Notes under the pieces: model-generated
Told to the model about the DNA's origin: nothing
The model's input: the letters and a program-made list of their open reading frames with translations, nothing else
Databases searched by the model: none
Position numbers and translations under genes: made by a program
Shown here: one piece after another, positions 8,271 to 16,690 of the stretch
How positions within the stretch are numbered: position 1 is the stretch's first letter
Layout: the number at the start of each line of letters is the position of its first letter
Assembly: GCA_003647385.1 (NCBI GenBank)
Contig: QMMT01000007.1
Location: 1 to 17,252 of the forward strand
DNA from: Deltaproteobacteria bacterium
Lineage (GTDB): Bacteria; Desulfobacterota; Desulfobacteria; Desulfobacterales; Desulfobacteraceae
Direction: 5' to 3'
DNA length: 17,252 nucleotides

Positions 8271-8311
8271 AAGATAATATTCTTAAATTTTAACTCATAT
8301 TGAGAGGAAAA

Positions 8312-8722
8312 ATGGCAGATTCAAGAATTTTTGGGCATACATCAAAGATGATTGGAAAGGCACTTGATGTGTCAGTCAGGCGGCATAATTTGATTGCAGG
8401 CAATATCGCTAATATGGATACCATTGGCTTTAAGCCTTCGGACCTTGATTTTAACGACACTCTCAAACGGGTCATGAAAGAAGATGAGCCTGAATCTTTA
8501 GATAAAACCCATATTAAGCATTTGTCGGCAGATAATGAAGACCGGTTCGCAATGAACGGGAAGAACAGTGAAGAGGTTGATATCTACCACCTTGATTCCG
8601 TCAATATTGACACTCAGATGATGAACCTTATGGAAAATAATATTAAATATCGGTCAACAACAGAAATGTTATTAAGGAAAATACAGATGCTGAACTATTC
8701 AATTGATGAGGGAGGTAAATAA
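8312..8722 (+). CDS. flgB: Flagellar proximal rod protein FlgB
   Basis: FlgB forms part of the proximal rod that joins the MS ring to the distal rod; it is exported by the flagellar type III system and so has no cleaved signal peptide. The N-terminal flagellar rod motif NLIAGNIANMDTIGFK (starting about residue 27) is intact. At 136 residues the length is normal for FlgB. The ATG at 8312 is chosen over an in-frame TTG at 8300 because AGAGG at 8303-8307 lies between the two. It is the first gene of the operon behind the sigma-54 promoter at 8228-8243, and flgC follows after 3 bases. The C-terminal helix (MMNLMENNIKYRSTTEMLLRK, about 105-125) is the typical rod-polymerisation helix. Confidence 0.96.
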   Translation: MADSRIFGHTSKMIGKALDVSVRRHNLIAGNIANMDTIGFKPSDLDFNDTLKRVMKEDEPESLDKTHIKHLSADNEDRFAMNGKNSEEVDIYHLDSVNIDTQMMNLMENNIKYRSTTEMLLRKIQMLNYSIDEGGK

Positions 8723-8725
8723 TTC

Positions 8726-9223
8726 ATGGATCTTTTAACGGCAGCAAAAATCAGCGGGACCGCCCTTGCAGCTCATCGAACCAAGATGAATGTTATTGCT
8801 GAAAATCTTGCGAATGTTGATACCACACGAACAAAAGAGGGTGGACCCTATCGCAGAAAAATGGTTGTTTTTAAAGGGGACGATATTGATTCTTTTAAAA
8901 GTATTATTGAAAAAAAGCAATTAAAGAAAGTGCAGTCGGGAATTGAGCTTTCCCCCATTGAGTTTGATTCTGACAAAAAAGAAGACAAGGGAACCGGGGT
9001 AAGAGTTGATCAGATTGTGAGGTCCCAGGAGAATTTCAGGATGGTTTACAATCCAGCCCATCCCGATGCCGACCTTGATACCGGCTATGTGAAGATGCCC
9101 AATGTGGACCATTTGACGGAAGTGGCTGATATGCTGGTGGCTAAACGAAGCTATGAAGCAAGTGTTACTGCTCTTTCCACCACAAAGGATATGGTTTTAA
9201 AAGCACTTGAAATTGGTAAATAA
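8726..9223 (+). CDS. flgC: Flagellar proximal rod protein FlgC
   Basis: FlgC is the second proximal rod subunit. The N-terminal motif NVIAENLANVDTTRTKEGGPYRR is diagnostic, and the C-terminal part shows the conserved NPAHPDAD...GYVKMPNVD run and the final helix ending near ALEIGK. At 165 residues it is longer than the roughly 135-residue enteric form; the extra length lies in a Lys-rich central stretch (about residues 50-90, around SIIEKKQLKKVQSG and DSDKKEDKG), probably a surface loop. GGAGG at 8711-8715 supports the ATG. It is tightly linked to flgB (3 bases) and fliE (16 bases). Confidence 0.96.
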   Translation: MDLLTAAKISGTALAAHRTKMNVIAENLANVDTTRTKEGGPYRRKMVVFKGDDIDSFKSIIEKKQLKKVQSGIELSPIEFDSDKKEDKGTGVRVDQIVRSQENFRMVYNPAHPDADLDTGYVKMPNVDHLTEVADMLVAKRSYEASVTALSTTKDMVLKALEIGK

Positions 9224-9239
9224 GAAAAGGTGAGTTAAG

Positions 9240-9530
9240 ATGATGGAGATAAAGGGGATTAATAGAATTTCTTTAAATACCGAGTCTCTGAGTAATAAAA
9301 TAAACAGGCGTGACGATGAGTTTGCACAGAGAATTAAAGCTGCTGTCAAGGATGTGAATACAAATCAGCATATTGCAGATGATTCCATTGAAAAAGTGAT
9401 TCAGGGAGAAATGGGTATTCATGAAGGAATGCTGGCTATTTCAAAAGCGAATACATCCTTGAAACTTCTTGCACAGGTCAGAAATAAGATCATGGCCGCA
9501 TATAACGAAGTCATGCGGATGCAGGTATAA
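9240..9530 (+). CDS. fliE: Flagellar hook-basal body protein FliE
   Basis: A 96-residue protein. FliE is the junction subunit between the MS ring (FliF) and the rod. Its C-terminal helix has the family pattern IHEGMLAISKANTSLKLLAQVRNKIMAAYNEVMRMQV, here about residues 60-96, and the length is normal. AAAGG at 9226-9230 lies 9 bases before the ATG at 9240; a second ATG follows directly and would change only one residue. It lies between flgC and fliF, the usual order in flgBC-fliE-fliF operons. Confidence 0.94.
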   Translation: MMEIKGINRISLNTESLSNKINRRDDEFAQRIKAAVKDVNTNQHIADDSIEKVIQGEMGIHEGMLAISKANTSLKLLAQVRNKIMAAYNEVMRMQV

Positions 9531-9558
9531 TATGGATATAATGGAGTGATTTAAGTTT

Positions 9559-11265
9559 ATGAATCCTGTTATTGAAAGAATAATTACAACACTTAAAGAA
9601 TTGCCACTGTCTAGAAAAATTGCTTTAGGCGTTTTTGCAATGGTGCTTGTAGCAGGGTTTAGCACCCTGTTTGTCTGGGCAAACAAGACCCAGTTCGATG
9701 TGGCTTATAAAGGACTTTCAAAGGATGATGCTGCATCGGTTGTAGATAAACTTAAGGAGTCCAACACACCCTATCGCCTCACAGGGGATGGTACCACCAT
9801 TATGGTTCCGGAAGATATTGTCTATGACGTCCGGCTTTCAATGGCAAAAGAGGGGATTCCCAAAGGAGGGGGCGTTGGGTATGAGATATTTGATAAAACG
9901 GAGTTCGGCACCACAGAGTTTGTTCAAAAGATTAATAAAAAAAGAGCCATCCAGGGAGAGTTAGCCAGAACCATCAGTGCGTTTGATGAAGTCAAAACTG
10001 CCCGTGTCATGATTGTGCTGCCAAAAGACTCGGTATTTGTTGAAGAGATAAAAAAACCGTCAGCATCTATTCTTTTGGAGTTAAACACTGATCTTGAAAA
10101 AGAAAATATCACAGCCATTGCCCATCTGGTGGCAAGTTCCATCCAGGACTTAACCCCGAAACTTGTTACCATTGTTGATACAACAGGCAGAATTCTTTTT
10201 GAGGGAAAATCAGAAGAAGAACAGGCCAAAATAACGGCTCAAAATTTTGCAGATGCCCAGTATAAGTATAAAGTCAGGTTTGAGGAAAATCTCACCAAAA
10301 GAATTCAGACCATGCTTGAGAGAATTGTCGGAACGGACAAGGCCATCGTAAGAGTGACATCTGAAATGGATTTTTCAAAAAATGATATGAATGAAGAAAT
10401 CTATGATCCATTTGAACGGGGGGGAGAATTTACCAGAAGCCGGAAAAATAGAGCAGAAAAGGTCATAACAGCATCCCAGGAAGTTCCAACGCCGTCCAGT
10501 GTGAATCCTATTGTAGGTGATGAAGGGCTTGCAGGGGATCAAAATAATGAACGGGTAAATAAGAGTGATGATACCGTTAATTATGAAATCAGTAAACGCA
10601 TTCGGGAAACCCAAAAACCCATGGCGGTTTTAAATCGTCTTTCTGTTGCGGCTGTTGTGGATGGGAAATATGAATTTAAAACCGACGAAAATGGTAATAA
10701 AAGCCGTGTTTATGTGCCAAGATCCCCTGCGGAGATGAAGCAATTTGAAGATATTGTCGTTAAAGCCATGGGGTATAATGAAGACAGAAGCGACCAGGTC
10801 TCCATGGAATGTTTTCCGTTTGCCTCCATCGCTGAGATTGAGGCGGAACCAGCTCTTACCGGGTTGAAAATGGTGCAAAAAGAGTATGGCAGAACCATTG
10901 CAAATCTACTCTTAGTATTATTATTATTTCTTTTTGTTATACGGCCCATCGTAAAAACTGTGAAGGATATTAAAACAACAGTTGACCAGGAAGCCTTACC
11001 CGGGCCTGAAGACAGGGCCTTGATTGAAGAAGAGGAAAAAGAACCTGAATTCATTGAAATGGACGGTAAACAGCAAAAAGAATACCTGGAACTGCTGCCG
11101 GATGATCAAAAAGAGGCGTTCTTAAAGGAGATGAACAATAGAGAACGGAATTCTTATTTTACCAATATGTCTGTGAATGAAAAAGCAAAATATTATGCCC
11201 GGAAAGATCTTTACAAGACGGTTAATATCCTTAAGGGCTGGATAAGCGAAGTAGAGGAGGAATAA
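9559..11265 (+). CDS. fliF: Flagellar MS-ring protein FliF
   Basis: FliF builds the MS ring in the cytoplasmic membrane, the base on which rod, switch and export gate assemble. The 568 residues show a first membrane helix at about 20-41 (ALGVFAMVLVAGFSTLFVW), the ring-building YscJ-like domain with KGLSKDDAASVVDKL and the PKDSVFVEE segment, a large periplasmic region, and a second membrane helix at about 446-463 followed by IRPIVK. The acidic cytoplasmic tail ends with YKTVNILKGWISEVEEE, the FliG-binding helix. Length is normal. GGAG at 9543-9546 is 12 bases before the ATG, slightly long. fliG follows after 2 bases, as expected for partners made in equal number. Confidence 0.97.
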   Translation: MNPVIERIITTLKELPLSRKIALGVFAMVLVAGFSTLFVWANKTQFDVAYKGLSKDDAASVVDKLKESNTPYRLTGDGTTIMVPEDIVYDVRLSMAKEGIPKGGGVGYEIFDKTEFGTTEFVQKINKKRAIQGELARTISAFDEVKTARVMIVLPKDSVFVEEIKKPSASILLELNTDLEKENITAIAHLVASSIQDLTPKLVTIVDTTGRILFEGKSEEEQAKITAQNFADAQYKYKVRFEENLTKRIQTMLERIVGTDKAIVRVTSEMDFSKNDMNEEIYDPFERGGEFTRSRKNRAEKVITASQEVPTPSSVNPIVGDEGLAGDQNNERVNKSDDTVNYEISKRIRETQKPMAVLNRLSVAAVVDGKYEFKTDENGNKSRVYVPRSPAEMKQFEDIVVKAMGYNEDRSDQVSMECFPFASIAEIEAEPALTGLKMVQKEYGRTIANLLLVLLLFLFVIRPIVKTVKDIKTTVDQEALPGPEDRALIEEEEKEPEFIEMDGKQQKEYLELLPDDQKEAFLKEMNNRERNSYFTNMSVNEKAKYYARKDLYKTVNILKGWISEVEEE

Positions 11266-11267
11266 TT

Positions 11268-12281
11268 ATGGCTGATCCCATAGACCCTGAAAGTATATCC
11301 GGTCCACGAAAAGCCGCTATTTTTTTAATGGCCATGGGAGAGGAATATGCCACCAAAGCATTTGAAAAAATGAATGAACTCGAAATCAGTGATGTGGCAT
11401 TTGAAATGTCATTAATAGACTATATTACCCCTGAAATGTTAAAGGCGGTTTCCCTGGATTTTGTAGATCAATTTGAGGGTGAATCAAAAATGATCATAGA
11501 GAGTGATTCGTTTATTAAAAATGTTGTTAAAAAGACGTTGAAAGATAAAGAAGCCGATGCCATTCTTGATGATCTTGAGAAGAAAAAACAGGATAAGCCG
11601 TTTATCTGGAGCCGGAATGTGAATGTGGGAACACTTGCCGGCTATGTGGAAGGAGAGCATCCTCAGACCATTGCAATGATTCTTGCCCATATGCCGTCTG
11701 AAATATCATCAGATATATTGATGTCTCTTCCTGAAGAACTCAAAGGGGATATTGCCATGCGAATTGCAAGGCTGGGTCAGATTTCAGAAGACGTTGTTCG
11801 GGACGTCGACAGGGCGTTAAAATTGGAGCTTTCCGGTGCTGTGGGCCCGGGAGGAAAGGCCGGTGGGTTGCAGGTGCTTGTGGATATTATCAATGGGGTG
11901 GACAAGACAACAGAAGATATGGTCATGGAATTTGTTGAAGAAGATAATCCAGAAATGGCCAATGACATTCGTAACCTGATGTTTGTATTTGAAGACCTGA
12001 CAAGTATTGATGATACGGCAATGAGAGAGATCCTCAAGAAAGTTGAGGGACAGCAGTTGACATATGCACTTAAGACGGCAACAGATGAAATGAAAGAAAA
12101 GATTTTTTCCAATCTTTCTCAACGAGCGGGCGAAATGCTTAAAGATGATCTTGATGCAATGGGTCCTGTCCGTCTGGCAGAAGTTGAAGAAGCTCAGCAG
12201 GCAGTTGTCCGTGCCGCAAAAGAGCTTGAGGCTGATGGAACGATAACGCTTGGAAAAGGAAAAGACGATGTCCTTGTCTGA
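11268..12281 (+). CDS. fliG: Flagellar motor switch protein FliG
   Basis: FliG is the rotor subunit that receives torque from the stator and joins FliF to FliM. The 337 residues have the N-terminal FliF-binding part (SGPRKAAIFLMAMGEE, about 11-26), the middle domain with EHPQ (130-133), and a C-terminal domain whose charged helix (around SQRAGEMLKDDLDAMGPVR) keeps the Arg and Asp-Asp residues known to work with MotA. GAGGAGG at 11254-11260 is an excellent ribosome site. The 3' end overlaps fliH by 14 bases. Confidence 0.97.
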   Translation: MADPIDPESISGPRKAAIFLMAMGEEYATKAFEKMNELEISDVAFEMSLIDYITPEMLKAVSLDFVDQFEGESKMIIESDSFIKNVVKKTLKDKEADAILDDLEKKKQDKPFIWSRNVNVGTLAGYVEGEHPQTIAMILAHMPSEISSDILMSLPEELKGDIAMRIARLGQISEDVVRDVDRALKLELSGAVGPGGKAGGLQVLVDIINGVDKTTEDMVMEFVEEDNPEMANDIRNLMFVFEDLTSIDDTAMREILKKVEGQQLTYALKTATDEMKEKIFSNLSQRAGEMLKDDLDAMGPVRLAEVEEAQQAVVRAAKELEADGTITLGKGKDDVLV

Positions 12282-13236
12282 TATCAAGAATGAGAAATTT
12301 GAACCCATTGATGTAAGCTCTTTAGATAGTTTTGATGAAGAACACTCAAACAATATGGATAAATCCGATCCGGATTTTGATCGATTTAAAATGCTGTTTG
12401 AAAAGCCGAAGTTGGAGAAAGAAAAATCCCATGAATTTGAACCGATGTATGATGTTAAAGAAGAACTCGAAGAAATTATTTTCAAGCCTTTAATCAAAAG
12501 AAATGACGAGCCTTTTGAAAAAGATGACACGAATACAGAAAACCAAAGTTCTAAAGGCAATGGATTATCTGAAAAAGAAGATCGTAAAGAGCCGGAAGAA
12601 ACCCCGGAAGAAAAAGGATATCGTGAGGGGTTTGAGAAGGGTCTTGAACAAGGAACTAAGCAGGGGCATGAAGAAGGATTAAAAAAAGGTGAAGCAAAAG
12701 GGCATGGAAAAGGGGAACAGCAGGGAATAGAAAAAGGAGAGAAACAGGGGTTTGAACAAGGCCTCAAGGACGGTGAACAAAAAGCCACAAACGAAACCCG
12801 GGAAAAAGGAGTTGAGATTATAAGTTCACTTGAAGAATCCTTAAAGAAAGCAGATCAAACTTTGGATTTGCTGGTTGAAAAGTATGAAGAAAGGATTATT
12901 TCCCTTATTCAACAGATTGCCGAAAAAGCGGTTATGGCCCAGATTGAAATAAATGATGAAATTGTTAAAAATTTGATCCTGGATGCATTAAAAGCGCTGG
13001 TTAAACCCGAAGAGGTGGTATTAAGCGTCTGTCAGGACGATTATGATTATATTGATATGATTAAAGATGAGTTTTTTGAAGTGATTGATTCATTAAACAG
13101 TGTGTCAGTGAGATCAGATGCTTCTATTAAAAGGGGCGGCTGTAAAATTGATACCGTCACAGCTTCTATCTCAGCAGACCCGGAATCAAGACTTGAAGCC
13201 ATCTTTGAAGCCATTAAAAAGGTTGGGGCTAAATGA
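12268..13236 (+). CDS. fliH: Flagellar export ATPase regulator FliH, with a long GxxxG segment
   Basis: FliH binds FliI, holds it inactive and docks it at the export gate in the cytoplasm. At 322 residues it is longer than the roughly 230-residue enteric form. Residues 1-115 are acidic and low in complexity. Residues 117-169 have a Gly at every fourth position without a break (14 glycines, 13 consecutive GxxxG units). The C-terminal half (about 180-322) is the conserved FliH/YscL domain, with a helix (IISLIQQIAEKAVMAQIEI) followed by LILDALKALVKPEEVVL. The ATG at 12268 is chosen because AAGGA at 12256-12260 lies 7 bases before it; the upstream TTG at 12250 precedes that site. It overlaps fliG by 14 bases and fliI by 4 (ATGA), which suggests coupled translation. 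Confidence 0.95.
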   Translation: MSLSDIKNEKFEPIDVSSLDSFDEEHSNNMDKSDPDFDRFKMLFEKPKLEKEKSHEFEPMYDVKEELEEIIFKPLIKRNDEPFEKDDTNTENQSSKGNGLSEKEDRKEPEETPEEKGYREGFEKGLEQGTKQGHEEGLKKGEAKGHGKGEQQGIEKGEKQGFEQGLKDGEQKATNETREKGVEIISSLEESLKKADQTLDLLVEKYEERIISLIQQIAEKAVMAQIEINDEIVKNLILDALKALVKPEEVVLSVCQDDYDYIDMIKDEFFEVIDSLNSVSVRSDASIKRGGCKIDTVTASISADPESRLEAIFEAIKKVGAK

Positions 13237-14585
13237 CCCTGGGACACTTAAATGAAATTGATTTTGAGAAATATGATCTGGCTGTGGATCAATGTATCAC
13301 GATACAGCCCGAAGGAAGGGTTTCTCAGATTGTTGGACTGATTGCAGAAGGCGATAGCTTAGGAATGGGTATCGGAAGTCTTTGCAGCATTATCAATGAT
13401 CATGGTCAACAAGTAAAAGCTGAGGTTGTAGGATTTAAAAAGGAAAAAGCGTTATTTATGCCCTATGGAGATATCCGGGGGATCAGTCTTGGTGCCAGGA
13501 TTATTCGGGTTGAATCATCTCAGGTGGTGGGTGTTTCAGATCAACTTTTAGGAAGAGTGATAGACGGAATGGGGGTACCCATAGACGGTAAAGGCTCAAT
13601 TGAGTCTGCACAAGAGTACAATTTGTATGGAAAACCCATAGGCCCTATGGAAAGGGAGCCCATTAAAGAATCTCTGGATGTTGGGGTGGCAGCCATCAAC
13701 AGTTTGATTACCCTTGGCAAAGGCCAGCGTGTTGCCATTATGTCAGGCTCAGGGGTTGGCAAAAGTGTTTTGATGGGAATGATGACCAGGCATACCAGTG
13801 CTGACGTAGTGGTCATTGGTCTTATCGGGGAAAGAGGCCGGGAAGTAAAAGATTTTATAAATGATACTTTGGGAGAAGAGGGATTGAAAAGAGCGGTTGT
13901 GGTTGCAGCGACATCTGATTCTCCTCCTTTGGTGAGAATAAGGGGTGCGTACCTTGCCACCACCATAGCCGAATATTTCAGGGACCAAGGCAAAGATGTA
14001 TTATTGATGGTGGATTCCATCACTCGCTTTGCCATGTCCTCAAGAGATGTGGGACTTGCTGCCGGTGAACCGCCGACATCCAGGGGATATACCCCGTCCT
14101 TTTTCGTTCAGATTCCTGTCCTGCTTGAACGGGCTGGAAATATGGAAAACGGGGGATCAATTACCGGTATTTACACGGTTCTGGTCGAGGGAGATGACTT
14201 AAATGATCCTGTCGGAGATACGGTTCGATCCATTGTTGACGGCCATATTGTATTGTCAAGAGATCTTGCCAACAGGGGCCATTATCCTGCCATTGATGTG
14301 CTGGCCAGTATTTCAAGGGTCATGCGGGATGTGAGCCCAAAAGATCATGTGATTGTAAGAGATAGAGCAGTCAGTGTATTATCTTCATACTCAAGTGCGG
14401 AAGATATGATTACTATCGGCGCGTATATAGACGGATCAGATCCTGATGTTGATGAGGCAAAGCGTTTGATGCCGGGGATTGTACAGTTTTTAAGGCAGGG
14501 CATGGATAGGAAGGTCGATATGCAGTCCAGTATCAAGGGGTTAAAAAGAGTCCTGGGTATAAAAAAGGACAAAAAAGAGAAATAA
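13233..14585 (+). CDS. fliI: Flagellum-specific export ATPase FliI
   Basis: FliI is the hexameric ATPase of the flagellar type III export system, related to the F1 beta subunit. In 450 residues (normal length) it shows Walker A GSGVGKS (172-178), the GLIGERGREVKDF segment, Walker B in LLMVDSITRFA, and the strictly conserved run AGEPPTSRGYTPSFF. The start ATG 13233 overlaps the fliH stop (ATGA), so translation is likely coupled. fliJ begins on the base after its stop codon. The fliH-fliI-fliJ order is the standard export-ATPase set. Confidence 0.97.
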   Translation: MTLGHLNEIDFEKYDLAVDQCITIQPEGRVSQIVGLIAEGDSLGMGIGSLCSIINDHGQQVKAEVVGFKKEKALFMPYGDIRGISLGARIIRVESSQVVGVSDQLLGRVIDGMGVPIDGKGSIESAQEYNLYGKPIGPMEREPIKESLDVGVAAINSLITLGKGQRVAIMSGSGVGKSVLMGMMTRHTSADVVVIGLIGERGREVKDFINDTLGEEGLKRAVVVAATSDSPPLVRIRGAYLATTIAEYFRDQGKDVLLMVDSITRFAMSSRDVGLAAGEPPTSRGYTPSFFVQIPVLLERAGNMENGGSITGIYTVLVEGDDLNDPVGDTVRSIVDGHIVLSRDLANRGHYPAIDVLASISRVMRDVSPKDHVIVRDRAVSVLSSYSSAEDMITIGAYIDGSDPDVDEAKRLMPGIVQFLRQGMDRKVDMQSSIKGLKRVLGIKKDKKEK

Positions 14586-15035
14586 ATGAAACGGTTTGAA
14601 TTTAAATTGCAGCCTTTGCTTAATTACAGACAATACCTGGAACGGCTTGCCCAGCAGAATACAGCCAGGGCTCACATGGATGTGAGGCTCTGTGAAAAAC
14701 AAATCACTGACTTGAAGCAGGCATATGTTCAAAATGCTGATAAAATTGAAACAATTGTGACAAAGGGTATTCGTGCTTCTAAATTTAGACAATACCATCA
14801 ATATCTTGATTCAGTAGAAAACAGTATAGAAGATGAAAAATCAAGAAAAATTGATTTAAAGAAAAATCTTCAAAAAAAATTATTGGAGTTAAGAAAAAAG
14901 AGTGTAGATAAAAAGGCAATGGAACTTTACCGTGAAAAATTGAAAGCCGATTACACTCAGGAAGTTATAAAAAACGAACAAAAAGAACTGGATGAGATTT
15001 CATCTCTAAAAACAGCAAGGACAAGATCTAAATGA
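14586..15035 (+). CDS. fliJ: Flagellar export chaperone / ATPase stalk FliJ
   Basis: FliJ is a small two-helix coiled-coil protein that fits into the FliI ring, like the gamma stalk of F1, and links it to FlhA. The 149 residues are highly charged and helical. The beginning FEFKLQPLLNYRQYLE and the later ELYREKLKADYTQE...KELDEI segment are typical of the family, whose members diverge strongly in sequence. The ATG follows the fliI stop with no gap and overlaps the next gene by 4 bases (ATGA). No separate strong ribosome site is seen, so it probably depends on coupling with fliI. Confidence 0.92.
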   Translation: MKRFEFKLQPLLNYRQYLERLAQQNTARAHMDVRLCEKQITDLKQAYVQNADKIETIVTKGIRASKFRQYHQYLDSVENSIEDEKSRKIDLKKNLQKKLLELRKKSVDKKAMELYREKLKADYTQEVIKNEQKELDEISSLKTARTRSK

Positions 15036-15649
15036 GACGGTTTCATAACATCATATTTTTCCTTGGTATTTGTTTGGTATTCTCAGCATTTTTAGGATAT
15101 CAAAAATATTATTCTTCGTCTTTTAATGGGACGATGGCTTTTGCAGAAGATGAAAAAAAACAAGACAAAGAGGATGGTGAAACACAAGATGATAATCCCT
15201 GTCCTGAATGCCCGGAGTGTCCTGATCCTGCCAAGGTCATATTGCGGGGTCTTGAAGATAAGAAAATAATGATAGAAAAACAGCAAAAAACCCTTGCCCA
15301 GGAAAAAAAAGAACTTGAAATATTTGAAGAACAGATTGACGAAAAACTTGAAAGCCTGAAGGCGTTAAAGAAACAAATCAAAGATGATATAGCAAGCCTT
15401 ACGGAAACGAAAACCCGGAAAGAACAGGAAAAAGAAGCTGCATATGAAGCCAAAATCGGGAGACTTGTAAAAATGTATGCAGGAATGAAACCGAAAAGTG
15501 CTGCCCAGATTGTTGATAAGATGAAGCTTGAGGTCGCCCAGGAAATATTTTTAAGAATGCGTGAAGCATCGGCCTCCCAGATCCTGTCTTTTGTTGACAG
15601 TGAAAAAGCAGCCAAAATCAGCGAGCGCCTTGCCTTTAAAAGAAAGTAG
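15032..15649 (+). CDS. MotE-like membrane-anchored coiled-coil protein (MgtE N-like domain)
   Basis: A 205-residue protein. It has an N-terminal membrane segment (about 5-23) and a short acidic stretch containing three cysteines spaced by three (C57, C60, C63, in a CPECPEC motif). A long charged coiled coil follows (about 70-145), then a C-terminal domain (about 148-203) with the MgtE-N pattern VKMYAGMKPKSAAQIVDKM...AQEIFLRMREASASQIL. Proteins of this build commonly follow fliJ; MotE in Sinorhizobium acts as a periplasmic chaperone for MotC. Role here: probably a periplasmic motor-assembly or stator factor anchored in the inner membrane. The family resemblance is clear; the exact function is inferred. 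It overlaps fliJ by ATGA and appears to be the last gene of the flgB operon. Confidence 0.85.
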   Translation: MRRFHNIIFFLGICLVFSAFLGYQKYYSSSFNGTMAFAEDEKKQDKEDGETQDDNPCPECPECPDPAKVILRGLEDKKIMIEKQQKTLAQEKKELEIFEEQIDEKLESLKALKKQIKDDIASLTETKTRKEQEKEAAYEAKIGRLVKMYAGMKPKSAAQIVDKMKLEVAQEIFLRMREASASQILSFVDSEKAAKISERLAFKRK

Positions 15650-15672
15650 TAAAACCTGAATTTTCTTAAAAT

Positions 15673-15701
15673 AGTACATCTGTCGCTTTACATGATATAA
15701 A
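15673..15701 (+). promoter_or_regulatory. Possible housekeeping promoter with extended -10 before the binding-protein gene
   Basis: TATAAA at 15696-15701 is preceded by TG at 15693-15694 (extended -10), with a weak -35 AGTACA at 15673-15678 at 17-base spacing. It would give a leader of roughly 90 bases to the ATG at 15799. It lies in the 149-base gap between the MotE-like gene and the binding-protein gene. No sigma-54 pattern is visible in this gap, unlike before the flagellar transcription units. Confidence 0.4.
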
Positions 15702-15798
15702 AAACTTGTTAGACAGACCAATAGACAAGAATATTTTAATACGCAAATTGATTGACCAATTCATTTTATCCAACAGATTCAGAACAGGAGAAATCAGC

Positions 15799-16650
15799 AT
15801 GAAAAGGATATTGACAAGCATTTTACTGATCGTATTTTTTGCCGGCGCTGTATCAGCACAACAACTGACCGGAACCCTTCAACAGGTTGAAAAAACAGGG
15901 GAAATCAAAATTGGGTATCGCCAGGGTCTGCCCCCCATGTCTTTTCTGGACAAAGACGGTATCCCTATCGGGTATTCCGTTGATCTGTGTAAAAATATTG
16001 TGAAACAAATAGAAAAAAAATTGGGCAAAGACATAAAAACCGTTTGGGTTCCTGTGACAGGTGGAAATCGGTTCAAGGCCATATCTGACAATAAAATTGA
16101 CATATTGTGCGGCTCAACCACAAAAACACTCTCCCGGGGTGAACTTGTAGATTTCACACAGCTGACCTTTGTTACCGGTGCTTCTTTCATGACTCTGAAA
16201 GGAAGAAACATCAAAGGTAATTTTACCGGAAAGAAAATTGGCGTCTCAAAAGGCTCGACGACTGAAGCAGAGTTAAGAAAGCTGTTCAAAGAAACAAAAG
16301 TTGATGCCAAAATCGTATTGTTGGATTCTGCTGGTATCGGTTTTCAAAAATTGGAAAAAGAAAAGATTGACGCACTGGCCGCAGATCAGGTCGTCCTCAT
16401 GGGCTTTGCCCTGACCGGGAAAAATCCCGGGAACTATACTATTCTGCCGAATCTGTTCTCCTACGAACCGCTTGCCCTGGCTGTCAGACGAAACGACTCC
16501 GATTTCCGTCTGATCGTGGACATGGCGATATCGGATATGTGCCGATCAAATGAGATATTAAACATCTATGACAAATGGGTCGGCAGATTTATCGGTCAAA
16601 GATTATCGGCATTTGAGGCACTGGTCAAACTGAATGCCATACCGGAGTAA
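15799..16650 (+). CDS. Periplasmic amino-acid-type solute-binding protein (SBP family 3)
   Basis: A 283-residue secreted protein. Residues 1-20 form a clear signal peptide (KR, a hydrophobic core, then a GAVSA cleavage site). The mature part has the family 3 binding-protein fold pattern: IKIGYRQGLPPMSFLDKDG near the start, GYSVDLC, a ligand-binding segment with GSTTKTLSRGELVDFT that keeps the Arg usual for binding the amino-acid carboxylate, then IGVSKGSTTE and ALAADQVVL. It resembles glutamate/aspartate binding proteins, but substrate cannot be fixed from sequence. CAGGAG at 15785-15790 lies 8 bases before the ATG at 15799, which also gives the proper signal peptide; a frame open from TTG 15706 would add 31 residues without purpose. 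No permease or ATPase genes are nearby. Codon use, especially after about 16380, is visibly more C/G-ending than in the neighbours. Confidence 0.92.
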   Translation: MKRILTSILLIVFFAGAVSAQQLTGTLQQVEKTGEIKIGYRQGLPPMSFLDKDGIPIGYSVDLCKNIVKQIEKKLGKDIKTVWVPVTGGNRFKAISDNKIDILCGSTTKTLSRGELVDFTQLTFVTGASFMTLKGRNIKGNFTGKKIGVSKGSTTEAELRKLFKETKVDAKIVLLDSAGIGFQKLEKEKIDALAADQVVLMGFALTGKNPGNYTILPNLFSYEPLALAVRRNDSDFRLIVDMAISDMCRSNEILNIYDKWVGRFIGQRLSAFEALVKLNAIPE

Positions 16651-16665
16651 GATTACGCCGTACCC

Positions 16666-16690
16666 GTTGAAAAGCACGTTCAACTTTATT
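16666..16690 (+). terminator. Weak terminator candidate after the binding-protein gene
   Basis: GTTGAA (16666-16671) pairs with TTCAAC (16679-16684) around a 7-base loop, followed by TTTATT. It begins 16 bases after the stop codon. The 6-bp stem has little GC, so termination efficiency is doubtful. Confidence 0.35.

Noticed and set aside
11817..12788. A 323-codon open frame on the minus strand opposite fliG/fliH
   Set aside because: Its product is a Ser/Phe/Cys/Pro low-complexity sequence created by reading the FliH GxxxG and Glu/Lys codons backwards; fliG and fliH are certain on the other strand.
15109..15615. A 168-codon minus-strand open frame opposite the MotE-like gene
   Set aside because: Ser/Phe-rich mirror of a Lys/Glu coiled coil, with no ribosome site or recognisable domain.
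15630..15672. AT-rich imperfect inverted repeat at the end of the MotE-like gene as terminator
   Set aside because: The arms need a bulge, contain almost no GC pairs and are not followed by a T run.
15706..15798. Upstream TTG start extending the solute-binding protein by 31 residues
   Set aside because: It would bury the signal peptide internally; the ATG at 15799 has a good ribosome site and a proper signal sequence directly after it.
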